NCBI GenBank assembly: GCA_963819115.1
Contig: CAWFUR010000001.1
Coordinates: 303,520-367,519, forward strand
Direction: 5' to 3'
DNA: 64,000 nucleotides
From: JACVRW01 sp963819115
Lineage (GTDB): Bacteria; Actinomycetota; Thermoleophilia; Solirubrobacterales; Thermoleophilaceae
Part shown: piece after piece, positions 33,395 through 41,448 of the stretch
Position numbering within the stretch: position 1 is the first letter of the stretch
Layout: each line of letters opens with the position of its first letter
Translations under genes and position numbers: made by a program
Notes under the pieces: model-generated
Seen by the model: only the letters and a program-made list of their open reading frames with translations
Databases searched by the model: none
What the model was told of the DNA's origin: nothing

Positions 33395-35080
33395 ATGCCT
33401 CAGCACGACGTCCTAGTGATCGGAGCCGGCCTCGCCGGCCAACGCGCAGCCCTCGCCGCAGCGGAAGGGGGCGCGTCTGTTGGCATCATCTCCAAGGTCC
33501 ACCCGGTCAGATCGCATTCCAATGCGGCCCAGGGCGGGATCAACGCGGCCCTCGACCCGCAGGACACCTGGGAGTCCCACGCCTTCGACACCGTCAAGGG
33601 CTCCGACTACCTCGGTGACCAGGACGCCATCGAGATCATGTGCCGGGAGGCGCCGGAGGAGCTGCTCGAGCTCGAGCACTGGGGGGTGACCTTCCATCGC
33701 AACGAGGAGGGTCGCCTGGGCAAGCGCGCCTTCGGAGGCGCCAGCGCGGCCCGCACCTACTACGTGGCCGACATCACCGGCCAGGCCATTCTCCACGTGC
33801 TCTACGAGCAGTTGATGCGACACGACGAGGTGCACCGCTACGAGGAGTGGTTCACCACCGCGCTCGTGCAGGACGCCGACGGCCGCATCGCCGGCGCCGT
33901 GACCCGCAACATCCGGGACGGCGCCATGGAGCTCTTCTCCGCCCGCGCCGTGATCCTGGCCACCGGCGGCAACGGCCAGATCTGCGACCCCACCACCAAC
34001 GCCCTCATCTGCACAGGAGACGGCATCGCCATGGCCTACCGGGCCGGCGCGCCGCTGATGGACATGGAGATGATCCAGTACCACCCCACCACGCTCGCGG
34101 GGCTGGGACTCCTCATCACCGAGGGCGCCCGCGGCGAGGGCGCCCAGCTCTACAACGCCCAGGGGGAGCGCTTCATGGAGAAGTACGCCCCCAACAAGAT
34201 GGAGCTGGCCTCGCGCGACGTGGTCTCCCGGGCCGAGCAGACCGAGATCAACGAGGGCCGCGGCTTTCCCGACGGCACCGTGGCCCTGGACGTGACCGTG
34301 GTCCCGCGCAAGCGCATCCACGAGGCGCTCCGCGAGATCGTGAACGTGGGCCGTGACTTCGCCGGCGTGGACATCACCAAGGAGCCCATCCACATCAAGC
34401 CCGGCAATCACTACGTGATGGGCGGCGTCCGCACCGACATCCACGGCCAGACCTCGATCCCGGGCCTCTACGCCGCGGGCGAGTGCGCCTGCGTGTCCGT
34501 GCACGGCGGGAACCGCCTGGGCGCGAACTCGCTGCTGGACACGCTTGTGTTCGGCCGCCGCTCCGGCGCCCACGCCGCCCACGCCATCAAGGGCCTGCCC
34601 TCGCCCGTGCCCTCTCGCGAGTCGCTGGTTCGCGAGCAGGAGATGATCGCGGAGATCACGAGCCGCGACCGCACCGGCCGCCGTGTGTCCGAGATCAAGG
34701 CCGAGCTGGGCGCGACGATGGACAAGTACGTGGCCGTCTTCCGCGACCAGGAGGGCCTGGCCACCGCGCTCGAGATCGTCCAGCGGCTCAAGGAGGAGGC
34801 GCAGACGGTGTCCGTGGACGACAGGGGCTCGGTTTTCAACCAGGACGTGCTCGGGGCACTGGAGCTCCAGTTCATGCTCGACAACGCCGAGGCCGTGGTG
34901 GTCTCCGCGATCGAGCGCAAGGAGAGCCGTGGAGCCCAGTTCCGCACCGACTTCCCCACACGCAACGACGAGGAATGGCTCAAGCACATCAACCTCACCC
35001 GCAACGGAGGAGCCGAGCCAGAGGTGTCCTACTCCGAGGTCACGATGACCCGCTGGGAGCCAGAGGAACGGAAATACTGA
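33395..35080 (+). CDS. sdhA: Succinate dehydrogenase/fumarate reductase flavoprotein subunit
   Basis: 561 residues. FAD-binding 'HDVLVIGAGLAGQRAAL', FAD-linking His in 'RSHSNAAQGGINAAL', substrate-site 'QYHPTTLAGLGLLITEGARGEG', catalytic Arg in 'ASRDVVSRA', and 'NHYVMGGVRTD' plus 'GGNRLGANSLLDTLVFG' near the C-terminal part of the FAD domain. It oxidises succinate to fumarate. There is no Tat signal, so it faces the cytoplasm. A -10-like TAGAAT lies at 33368-33373. It is followed immediately by sdhB and sdhE. Confidence 0.96.
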   Translation: MPQHDVLVIGAGLAGQRAALAAAEGGASVGIISKVHPVRSHSNAAQGGINAALDPQDTWESHAFDTVKGSDYLGDQDAIEIMCREAPEELLELEHWGVTFHRNEEGRLGKRAFGGASAARTYYVADITGQAILHVLYEQLMRHDEVHRYEEWFTTALVQDADGRIAGAVTRNIRDGAMELFSARAVILATGGNGQICDPTTNALICTGDGIAMAYRAGAPLMDMEMIQYHPTTLAGLGLLITEGARGEGAQLYNAQGERFMEKYAPNKMELASRDVVSRAEQTEINEGRGFPDGTVALDVTVVPRKRIHEALREIVNVGRDFAGVDITKEPIHIKPGNHYVMGGVRTDIHGQTSIPGLYAAGECACVSVHGGNRLGANSLLDTLVFGRRSGAHAAHAIKGLPSPVPSRESLVREQEMIAEITSRDRTGRRVSEIKAELGATMDKYVAVFRDQEGLATALEIVQRLKEEAQTVSVDDRGSVFNQDVLGALELQFMLDNAEAVVVSAIERKESRGAQFRTDFPTRNDEEWLKHINLTRNGGAEPEVSYSEVTMTRWEPEERKY

Positions 35081-35081
35081 C

Positions 35082-36188
35082 GTGGCCGACTACAAGCTGA
35101 AACTCCGACGCTTCAACCCCGAGTCGGGCGAAGCCGCCTACTGGGCCGACTACGACGTGGACCTGCCGCCCGAGCGCTCGGTGCTCGACGGCATCCTCCA
35201 GGTCAAGGACCGCGAGGACGCCTCGATCGGCATCCGCTGCTCCTGCCGGGCCGCCATCTGCGGCTCCTGCGGGGTCCGCATCAACGGCAAGTCGGCACTC
35301 GCCTGCAACACCCGAATCGGCGAGGCCGCCGAGCGGGGTCGCGACGGCGTGATCACGGTCGAGCCCATGGGCAACATGCCCGTGATCAAGGACCTGATCA
35401 CCGACATGGAGGCCGTGCACTGGAAGAAGATCCGGCGCGTCGTGCCGTGGCTGCTTCCCAAGGAGGAGGCCCCGGAGGGCCGCGAGTACATCGTCCCGGC
35501 GGAGGCGATGCTCGACGTGACTCAGGCGATGGCCTGCATCCAGTGCGGAGCCTGCGTGTCGGCCTGCCTGTCGATGGAGGTGGACCCCGAGTTCATCGGA
35601 CCAGCCGCGCTGGCCAAGGCGTACCGCTTCGTGGGCGACCCCCGCGACGGCGCGCACGAGGAGCGCCTGGCCGACCTGGCCGCCGACGAGCACGGCATGT
35701 ACGACTGCACCCACTGCTTCGCCTGCATCGAGGTGTGCCCCAAGGAGGTCGCCCCGATGAGCCAGATCATGCGGCTCCGGCGCAAGGCCACGGGCGACTT
35801 CGGGATCAAGGACGACAACAACGGCTACGGCCACGAGAAGGCGTTTGTGGACCTGATCGAGAAGTACGGCACCCTCCACGAGGCGCAGCTTCTGCCGCGC
35901 TCGTTCGGCCAGGGCAGCCTGATCCGCGGCTCGCTCGCGCCATCGGCTGTGAAGCAGCTCGTGGGAGACCTGCCCACCGGTGCGCGCGGCCTCAAGAGCG
36001 GCAAGATCACGCCGAAGAAGGCACTGCTGCACCCGAAGCTGCCCGACCAGAACCAGGTGCGGCGCATCTTCAAGGAGATTCATTCGCACGACGAGCGCCT
36101 CGAGCTCAACCTCTACATCGTGGGCGAGAACCCCGCGGATGATTCCGGCCCACCCACCCCGACGGCTGAAGGGAGTCAGGAATCGTGA
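35082..36188 (+). CDS. sdhB: Succinate dehydrogenase iron-sulfur subunit, C-terminally extended
   Basis: 368 residues against about 240-250 in usual SdhB. The 2Fe-2S site is 'CSCRAAICGSCGVRING' with a later Cys in 'ALACNTR'; the 4Fe-4S and 3Fe-4S sites are 'CIQCGACVSACLS' and 'CTHCFACIEVCPKEV'. After about residue 245 comes a ~120-residue extension, rich in Lys and Pro, including 'HEKAFVDLIEKYGTLHEAQLL' and 'KSGKITPKKALLHPKLP'. That stretch resembles HdrC/GlpC-type ends. It passes electrons from SdhA towards SdhE. GTG start one base after the sdhA stop; its own stop overlaps sdhE (GTGA). Confidence 0.93.
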   Translation: MADYKLKLRRFNPESGEAAYWADYDVDLPPERSVLDGILQVKDREDASIGIRCSCRAAICGSCGVRINGKSALACNTRIGEAAERGRDGVITVEPMGNMPVIKDLITDMEAVHWKKIRRVVPWLLPKEEAPEGREYIVPAEAMLDVTQAMACIQCGACVSACLSMEVDPEFIGPAALAKAYRFVGDPRDGAHEERLADLAADEHGMYDCTHCFACIEVCPKEVAPMSQIMRLRRKATGDFGIKDDNNGYGHEKAFVDLIEKYGTLHEAQLLPRSFGQGSLIRGSLAPSAVKQLVGDLPTGARGLKSGKITPKKALLHPKLPDQNQVRRIFKEIHSHDERLELNLYIVGENPADDSGPPTPTAEGSQES

Positions 36189-37087
36189 AGCTCGCGTACT
36201 GGCCCGGTTGCGTATCGCGCGGCTTCACCCCCGAGCTTCACGGCTCGGTGGAGAAGGTCGCGCCGCTGCTGGACCTCGACCTGGTCGAGCTGGACCGGGC
36301 CAACTGCTGCGGGGCCGGCGTGGTGGCCGAGCACAACCAGGAGCTCGTGGACGCTCTCAACGCCCGCACGTTCGCCATGGCACAGGCCGTGGAGGGCGCG
36401 GCGGGCATGATGAACATCTGCTCCACCTGCCAGGGCGCGCAGTCCGAGTGCCAGGAGCGCCTCGACGCGAGCTCGGACTACCGGGCCGAGGTGAACTCCC
36501 ACCTGAAGCCCGAGTCGCTCTCCTACGAGCGCCAGGGCGACTGGTGGAACAAGAACTTCCTCTGGATCCTCGTCGAGGAGATCGGGCTCGACGCCCTGCG
36601 GGACAAGGTCAAGCGGCCGCTCGAGGGCCTGCGCATCGCCCCCTTCTACGGGTGCTACATCGTGCGCCCCACCAAGCGGCTCGGGTTCGACCAGCACCCC
36701 GAGCGCGACCAGTACATCGAGCAGGTGATCGAGGCGCTCGGCGGCGAGCCCGTGGACTACGCGGGCGCCCGCAAGTGCTGCGGCTTCCCGGTGATCACGA
36801 TGAACCGCACCACCTCGCTGCGCCAGGCGGGCCGCCATCTGGCGGACGCGATCGACGCCGGCGCGGACTGCCTCGTCACCCCCTGCCCGCTCTGCCACCT
36901 GAACCTGGACATGCAGCAGCCGGCCGCCGCGAAGTACGTGGAGCGCGATCTCGACATTCCCGTGCTGCACCTGCCCCAGATTGTCGGCCTGGCCCTCGGC
37001 CTCGAGCCAAAGGAACTGGGGATGGGCAAGCACGTGGTGTCCACGCGTGACGTGCAGCGCAAGATCGCCCAGCTCGCCGCGGCCTAG
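36185..37087 (+). CDS. sdhE: HdrB/SdhE-type CCG-domain subunit of the Sdh complex
   Basis: 300 residues with two CCG (cysteine-rich) domains. First: Cys9, Cys41-Cys42 ('NCCGAG') and Cys-x2-Cys ('CSTCQGAQ'). Second: 'YGCYIVRP', 'CCGFPVITMN' and 'CPLCHLN'. This matches heterodisulfide reductase subunit B and SdhE of type E succinate:quinone reductases (Sulfolobus type) and the MfrE subunit of methylmenaquinol:fumarate reductase. It lacks transmembrane segments and is thought to contact the membrane peripherally and bind a special 4Fe-4S cluster. No cytochrome b (sdhC/D) genes follow. Confidence 0.9.
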   Translation: MKLAYWPGCVSRGFTPELHGSVEKVAPLLDLDLVELDRANCCGAGVVAEHNQELVDALNARTFAMAQAVEGAAGMMNICSTCQGAQSECQERLDASSDYRAEVNSHLKPESLSYERQGDWWNKNFLWILVEEIGLDALRDKVKRPLEGLRIAPFYGCYIVRPTKRLGFDQHPERDQYIEQVIEALGGEPVDYAGARKCCGFPVITMNRTTSLRQAGRHLADAIDAGADCLVTPCPLCHLNLDMQQPAAAKYVERDLDIPVLHLPQIVGLALGLEPKELGMGKHVVSTRDVQRKIAQLAAA

Positions 37088-37153
37088 CCCCGGGCTCGGC
37101 GAGGGCCGGACGAAAAGCGGCCTGAATCGACGTCACGGGCCGATCTCGGCCCT

Positions 37154-37159
37154 TACACT
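37154..37159 (+). promoter_or_regulatory. Putative -10 element of the NarL-type gene
   Basis: TACACT lies 8 bases before the ATG at 37168, in a gap with no Shine-Dalgarno. Confidence 0.35.
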
Positions 37160-37167
37160 CCGGACCG

Positions 37168-37785
37168 ATGCCCACCGTGGTTTCGACCCGGTTCGAGGAT
37201 CTCGTCGCGCTCGCCCTCAGAGTGCTGATCTCCGAGGATCCGAACCTGGACCTGGTGGCCTACGACGTGCCCGTCGATGATCTCGTGGAGGCGCTTGACC
37301 TCCACAAGCCCGAGGTGGCCGTGCTCGACTATGGAGCCCTCGAGTCGCCCGGCCAGGTGTTCGCCCTGCGGCGGGCCTACTCGGGCACCAGCTTCGTGGT
37401 GCTGGCCAACAACCCCTCGCCCGCGGACTGCAACCGGATGCTCTCGCTCGGAGCCAGCGCCTGCCTGTCCAAGGAGACCGAGGCACGCGACGTGATCAGC
37501 TCCATCCACCTCGCCGCGCGCGGGATGTACGTGCTCCCCGAGGCCTCTCCCACGGACGGCGAGGGACGGGTGCGCATCCACGGCCTCGACCAGCTCACCC
37601 CGCGGGAGGGGGAGGTACTCGAGCAGCTTCAGGAAGGGGCCACCAACGCGCAGATCGCCGAGAACCTGGCGATCGGCGTGGAGACCGTGCGCACCCACGC
37701 GCGCAAGATCTACCGCAAGCTCGGCATCGCCTCCAGGCGGGAATTGGCCCGCTTGGAGAACCAGGGCCTGGTTTCCCTTAAGTGA
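37168..37785 (+). CDS. NarL/LuxR-type response regulator
   Basis: 205 residues: receiver-like N-terminal domain (1-120) and LuxR helix-turn-helix (about 142-200: 'LTPREGEVLEQLQEGATNAQI' then 'AENLAIGVETVRTHARKIYRKLGI'). In the receiver the phospho-accepting Asp is present ('VAVLDYGAL') and a Lys near 'ACLSKE'. The usual acidic pair at the N-terminus is poorly conserved and the Thr/Ser position reads 'VVLANN', so phosphorylation is uncertain. No histidine kinase is adjacent. Confidence 0.85.
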   Translation: MPTVVSTRFEDLVALALRVLISEDPNLDLVAYDVPVDDLVEALDLHKPEVAVLDYGALESPGQVFALRRAYSGTSFVVLANNPSPADCNRMLSLGASACLSKETEARDVISSIHLAARGMYVLPEASPTDGEGRVRIHGLDQLTPREGEVLEQLQEGATNAQIAENLAIGVETVRTHARKIYRKLGIASRRELARLENQGLVSLK

Positions 37786-37834
37786 AGACATGCTCCGGTG
37801 CTCGCCCGGCCACCGCCCGGGCTGCGCTCCTCGC

Positions 37835-38863
37835 CTAGGCGGCAGGCGTGGCGCGCAGCAGGTTGCGCACCCGCAGCAGCTCGGCCAGCTGCACGGCGTT
37901 GGTGGCGGCGCCCTTGCGGAGATTGTCGCCCACGATCCAGAGGTTCAGGCAGCGCTCGTGCGACGGGTCCTCGCGGATGCGGCCGACAAGCACGTCGTCC
38001 CTGCCGGCGGCTTCGAGCGCCATCGGATAGAGGCCGTCACCCGGGTCATCCACGACGGTGACCCCGGGTGCGGAGGCCAGCAGGTCGCGGCAGTCGGCCG
38101 CCGACAGCGGCTCGCGCGTCTGCACATTCGCGGAGACCGAATGGCCCGTGTAGACCGGCACGCGCGCGCAGGTGGCCGAGATCGGCAGGTCCTGACGGTC
38201 GAGGATCTTGCGCGTCTCGCGCATCACCTTGCGCTCCTCCGTCGTGTAGTCGTCGCCGTCCAGGAAGTGCTCGACCTGGGGCACCACGTTGAACGCGATC
38301 TGATGGGGATAGACGCTGGGCGGCGGAATGTCCTTCGCCTCGAGCGTGGCCCGAGCCTGGTCGTGGAGCTCCTCCACGGCCCGCTGTCCCGTGCCCGACA
38401 CGGCCTGGTAGGTGGAGGCCACCACCCGCTCGATGCCCGCCGCGTCGAGGATCGGCTTCAGCGCCACCACGGTCTGCATCGTGGTGCAGTTGGGGTTGGC
38501 CACGATCCCGCGGTGGCCGTCAAGCGCATGGGCGTTCACCTCGGCCACCACCAGCGGCACGTCCTCGTACATGCGCCAGAAGGAGGAGTTGTCCACCACC
38601 ACGGCGCCCGCGTCGGCGAAGCGCCTGCCCCAGTCCTCGCTGATCGCGGAGCCGGCGGAGAAGAGCGCCAGGTCGAAGCCCTGGATCGCCTCCTCGGACA
38701 GCGCCACGACCTCGAGGTCGCGGTCCCCGTAGTCGATCCGGCGTCCGGCCGAGCGCTCGGACGCGAAGGGCACGATCTCGGTCGCGGGAAAGCTGCGCTC
38801 CCGCATCACGCCGAGCATCGTGGAGCCCACGGCCCCGGTGGCGCCCACCACGGCGACCCTCAT
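37835..38863 (-). CDS. asd: Aspartate-semialdehyde dehydrogenase
   Basis: 342 residues. 'VAVVGATGAVGSTMLGVM' binds NADP, 'VVDNSSFWRM' is a substrate-side loop, the catalytic Cys is in 'GIVANPNCTTMQ', and 'RVPVYTGHSVSANV' holds the catalytic His. It reduces aspartyl phosphate to aspartate semialdehyde for lysine/diaminopimelate, methionine and threonine synthesis. Its ATG overlaps the lysC stop (ATGA), giving a lysC-asd operon. Confidence 0.95.
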   Translation of the reverse strand: MRVAVVGATGAVGSTMLGVMRERSFPATEIVPFASERSAGRRIDYGDRDLEVVALSEEAIQGFDLALFSAGSAISEDWGRRFADAGAVVVDNSSFWRMYEDVPLVVAEVNAHALDGHRGIVANPNCTTMQTVVALKPILDAAGIERVVASTYQAVSGTGQRAVEELHDQARATLEAKDIPPPSVYPHQIAFNVVPQVEHFLDGDDYTTEERKVMRETRKILDRQDLPISATCARVPVYTGHSVSANVQTREPLSAADCRDLLASAPGVTVVDDPGDGLYPMALEAAGRDDVLVGRIREDPSHERCLNLWIVGDNLRKGAATNAVQLAELLRVRNLLRATPAA

Positions 38864-40164
38864 GGCCGGGCCTCCTCGCGGATCTTCGGGCGGTGCACTC
38901 CGGCCACGTCCTCGGGGTGCACGGAGTCCCGGCCGAGATCGAAGGCGGTGTGGAGTCCCACGACCGCGGTCTCCACGTCCTCCTCGCGCACCACGCATGA
39001 GATCTTGATCGGCGAGGTGGAGATCATCTCGATGTTCACCCCGGCGTCACCGAGGACCGAGAGCGCACGGGCGGCCACACCGGGATGGCTCTTCATCCCC
39101 GCGCCCACCAGCGAGACCTTGCCCATGTGGGCGTCGGACTGGATCGAGCCGAGCCCCAATTCCGCCTGGAGCGGCTGAAGAGCCTCCTCGGCGGCGAGGA
39201 GATCGTCACGCGGGACGGTGACCGACATGTCGGCCCTTGCGTCCTCGGAGACGGGCTCGTTCTGGATGATCATGTCCACGTTCACGCTGGCGTCGGCCAG
39301 TGCGGTGAGCACCCGGCCGGCGATGCCGGGCCGGTCCGGAAGCCCCTTGAGGGTGATGCGTGCCTCCGCGGTGGAGTGCGTCACGGCTGTGACGAGCGGT
39401 CGTTCCATGGTCTTCTCCTCGTCCTGGACCACGGTACCGGGTCCGTCGTCGAAGCTGGATCGGCAGTGGATCGTGACGCCGTGGTTGCGTGCGTACTCCA
39501 CCGAGCGGAGCTGCAGCACGCCCGCGCCCGAGGCCGACATCTCGAGCATCTCCTCGAAGGTCACCACCGGCAGCTTGCGGGCTGCGGGCACGATGCGCGG
39601 GTCGGCGCTGAACACCCCGGCCACGTCGGTGAAGATCTCGCAGACCTCGGCCCCCAGCGCGGCGGCCAGCGCCACGGCGGTGGTATCCGAGCCCCCGCGG
39701 CCCAGGGTGGTCACGTCGAGCGACTCCTGGGCCACGCCCTGGAAGCCGGCCACCAGCACGATCCGTCCGGCGTCCAGCGCCTCGCTGATGCGGTGCGCCT
39801 TCACCTCCAGGATCCGCGCCCGCGTGTGCGACGTGTCGGTGACGATTCCCGCCTGGGAGCCCGTGAGCGAGATCGCCTCGCGCCCCAGGTCGTTGATCAC
39901 CATCGCCGCCAGGGCGCAGGACACCCTCTCCCCGGTGGACAGCAGCATGTCCATCTCCCGGGGGTGCGGGCGATCCGAGACCTCGTGGGCCATGGCCACC
40001 AGCTCGTCGGTGTGCTTGCCGCGGGCGGAGAGGACCGCGACCACGCGGCTGCCGGCGTCGGCAGCCTGGACGATCCTGCGCGCGGCATTGCGGATGCGCT
40101 CGGAATCGGCCACCGAGGTGCCGCCGAACTTCATAACCACCGTTTCGGTTCCGCTCAACGGCAT
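38860..40164 (-). CDS. lysC: Aspartate kinase
   Basis: 434 residues from the ATG at 40164. 'VVMKFGGTSVADSERI' is the kinase signature, 'LLSTGERVSCALAAM' and 'TLGRGGSDTTAVALAAAL' bind aspartate and ATP. Two C-terminal ACT domains ('ARITLKGLPDRPGIAGRVL', 'KVSLVGAGMKSHPGVAARAL') mean feedback control by lysine and/or threonine. Actinobacterial lysC often makes an internal beta subunit of the ACT domains; a candidate internal start is not clear here. TATCTT lies 8 bases before the ATG. Confidence 0.95.
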   Translation of the reverse strand: MPLSGTETVVMKFGGTSVADSERIRNAARRIVQAADAGSRVVAVLSARGKHTDELVAMAHEVSDRPHPREMDMLLSTGERVSCALAAMVINDLGREAISLTGSQAGIVTDTSHTRARILEVKAHRISEALDAGRIVLVAGFQGVAQESLDVTTLGRGGSDTTAVALAAALGAEVCEIFTDVAGVFSADPRIVPAARKLPVVTFEEMLEMSASGAGVLQLRSVEYARNHGVTIHCRSSFDDGPGTVVQDEEKTMERPLVTAVTHSTAEARITLKGLPDRPGIAGRVLTALADASVNVDMIIQNEPVSEDARADMSVTVPRDDLLAAEEALQPLQAELGLGSIQSDAHMGKVSLVGAGMKSHPGVAARALSVLGDAGVNIEMISTSPIKISCVVREEDVETAVVGLHTAFDLGRDSVHPEDVAGVHRPKIREEARP

Positions 40165-40172
40165 GGCGCACA

Positions 40173-40178
40173 AAGATA
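40173..40178 (-). promoter_or_regulatory. Putative -10 element of lysC-asd (leaderless)
   Basis: TATCTT on the minus strand lies 8 bases before the ATG at 40164, with no Shine-Dalgarno. Confidence 0.4.
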
Positions 40179-40218
40179 GTGCGGCCGCGGGCGCGACCCT
40201 CGGGGCCGGGCGAACCTC

Positions 40219-40224
40219 TAGCCT
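40219..40224 (+). promoter_or_regulatory. Putative -10 element of the GH3-like gene
   Basis: TAGCCT lies 6 bases before the GTG at 40231, without a Shine-Dalgarno. Confidence 0.3.
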
Positions 40225-40230
40225 CGCCCC

Positions 40231-41448
40231 GTGGTCCAGCGACGCCGCCTGCTCACCGCCGTGCTGGGGCTCGTCGCGGCCGTGTCGGTCGTGGCCGGCG
40301 CCGTGGTGGGTGCCCACCAGACCGATCGCCGGGAGCGGCCCGAGCGCGTGGCCAAGCGCTCGTTCCTCGCCGGGATCGTTCCCGGCCCCGCGCCCGGCCA
40401 GGGCTCCGTGCCGGACCGTCCGTCCGGCAACCCGCACGACCCGCGCCAGCTGATCCCCGGCATGTCCGTGGACCGGAAGGTGGCACAGCTCTTCCTGGTC
40501 GGGTTCCGCGGCACCGACCTGAACGCGGAGATCTTCCAGCGCCTGCGGCGGCTGGACCTGGGAGGAGTGGTGATCGGGGGGGACAACTACACGACCGCCG
40601 ACGCCCTGGGGCAGATGGCGGGCGAGGCGAGGGTGATCGCGGCCGACGCGGATCACGTGCGGCCGTTCGTGATGGCGAGCCAGCCCGGGGGCGAGCTGAA
40701 CTCGTTTCCCGACCTTCCCCCGGCCAAGAGCCCGGCGGCCCTGAGCTCGGCCGCCGAGGCGGGCACCCAGGCGGCCGAGTCCGCGCACGCGCTGTCCGAG
40801 CTCGGGGTGAACGGGGTGCTCGGGCCGAGCCTCGACGTCGCGGTACAGGGAGGTTCGGCTCTGGGGGCCGCCGCCTACTCCGACGACCCCGCCGAGGTGT
40901 CGGCGTTCGCGGACGCCGTGCTGCGCGCCTACAGCGACGCCGGGGTGTTCGCCGCCGCCTCGCACTTCCCCGGGCTGGGCGCTGCGGACCAGTCCACCGA
41001 CGACGGCCCCGCCACCGTGGGACTCGGCCTCTCTGAGCTGCGCCGCCGCGACCTGCTGCCCTTCCGGGCCGGGGTGGAGGACGCCGTGCCCGGAGTCGTG
41101 CTGAGCCACGCGCTCTATCCAATGAACGACTTCACCGCGCCCGGCTCCCTCTCACGAGAGGTGGACACGAACCTGCTGCGCGGCGAGGTCGGATTCCAGG
41201 GCGTGGCCATCACCGACGACCTCGCCTCGCCCGCGGTGGCCGTGGCGGCCACCGTTCCCCAGGCCGCCGTGCAGGCCATCCGGGCGGGTGCGGACATGCT
41301 CTACGTGTCGGGTTCGCTCGCGGACCAGCAGGCGGCATACGACGCGGTGCTCGCCGCCGCCCGCAGCGGGCGCATCGCGCGCTCCCGCCTGGACGAGGCC
41401 GTGGGCCGCATCCTGGCCGCGAAGCAGACCCTCGGCCTCCTCGGCTAG
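40231..41448 (+). CDS. Glycoside hydrolase family 3-like (NagZ-type) protein, catalytic loop altered
   Basis: 405 residues. An N-terminal signal anchor ('LLTAVLGLVAAVSVVAGAVVG', about 7-27) suggests export. 'MSVDRKVAQLFLVGFRG', 'LGGVVIGGDN' and 'VNGVLGPSLDVA' follow the NagZ barrel, and the nucleophile Asp is kept in 'GVAITDDLAS'. The flexible catalytic loop, normally 'KHFPGHGDT', reads 'SHFPGLGAAD', so the His of the His-Asp dyad is missing. Activity as a beta-N-acetylhexosaminidase is thus uncertain; it may bind wall glycans. It converges on the molybdopterin gene, sharing CTAG as both stops. Confidence 0.8.
   Translation: MVQRRRLLTAVLGLVAAVSVVAGAVVGAHQTDRRERPERVAKRSFLAGIVPGPAPGQGSVPDRPSGNPHDPRQLIPGMSVDRKVAQLFLVGFRGTDLNAEIFQRLRRLDLGGVVIGGDNYTTADALGQMAGEARVIAADADHVRPFVMASQPGGELNSFPDLPPAKSPAALSSAAEAGTQAAESAHALSELGVNGVLGPSLDVAVQGGSALGAAAYSDDPAEVSAFADAVLRAYSDAGVFAAASHFPGLGAADQSTDDGPATVGLGLSELRRRDLLPFRAGVEDAVPGVVLSHALYPMNDFTAPGSLSREVDTNLLRGEVGFQGVAITDDLASPAVAVAATVPQAAVQAIRAGADMLYVSGSLADQQAAYDAVLAAARSGRIARSRLDEAVGRILAAKQTLGLLG

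Noticed and set aside
31112..33406. A 764-codon minus-strand open frame
   Set aside because: Lies antisense to the M50 protease and in another frame of the AbiEi-like gene; no recognisable domain.
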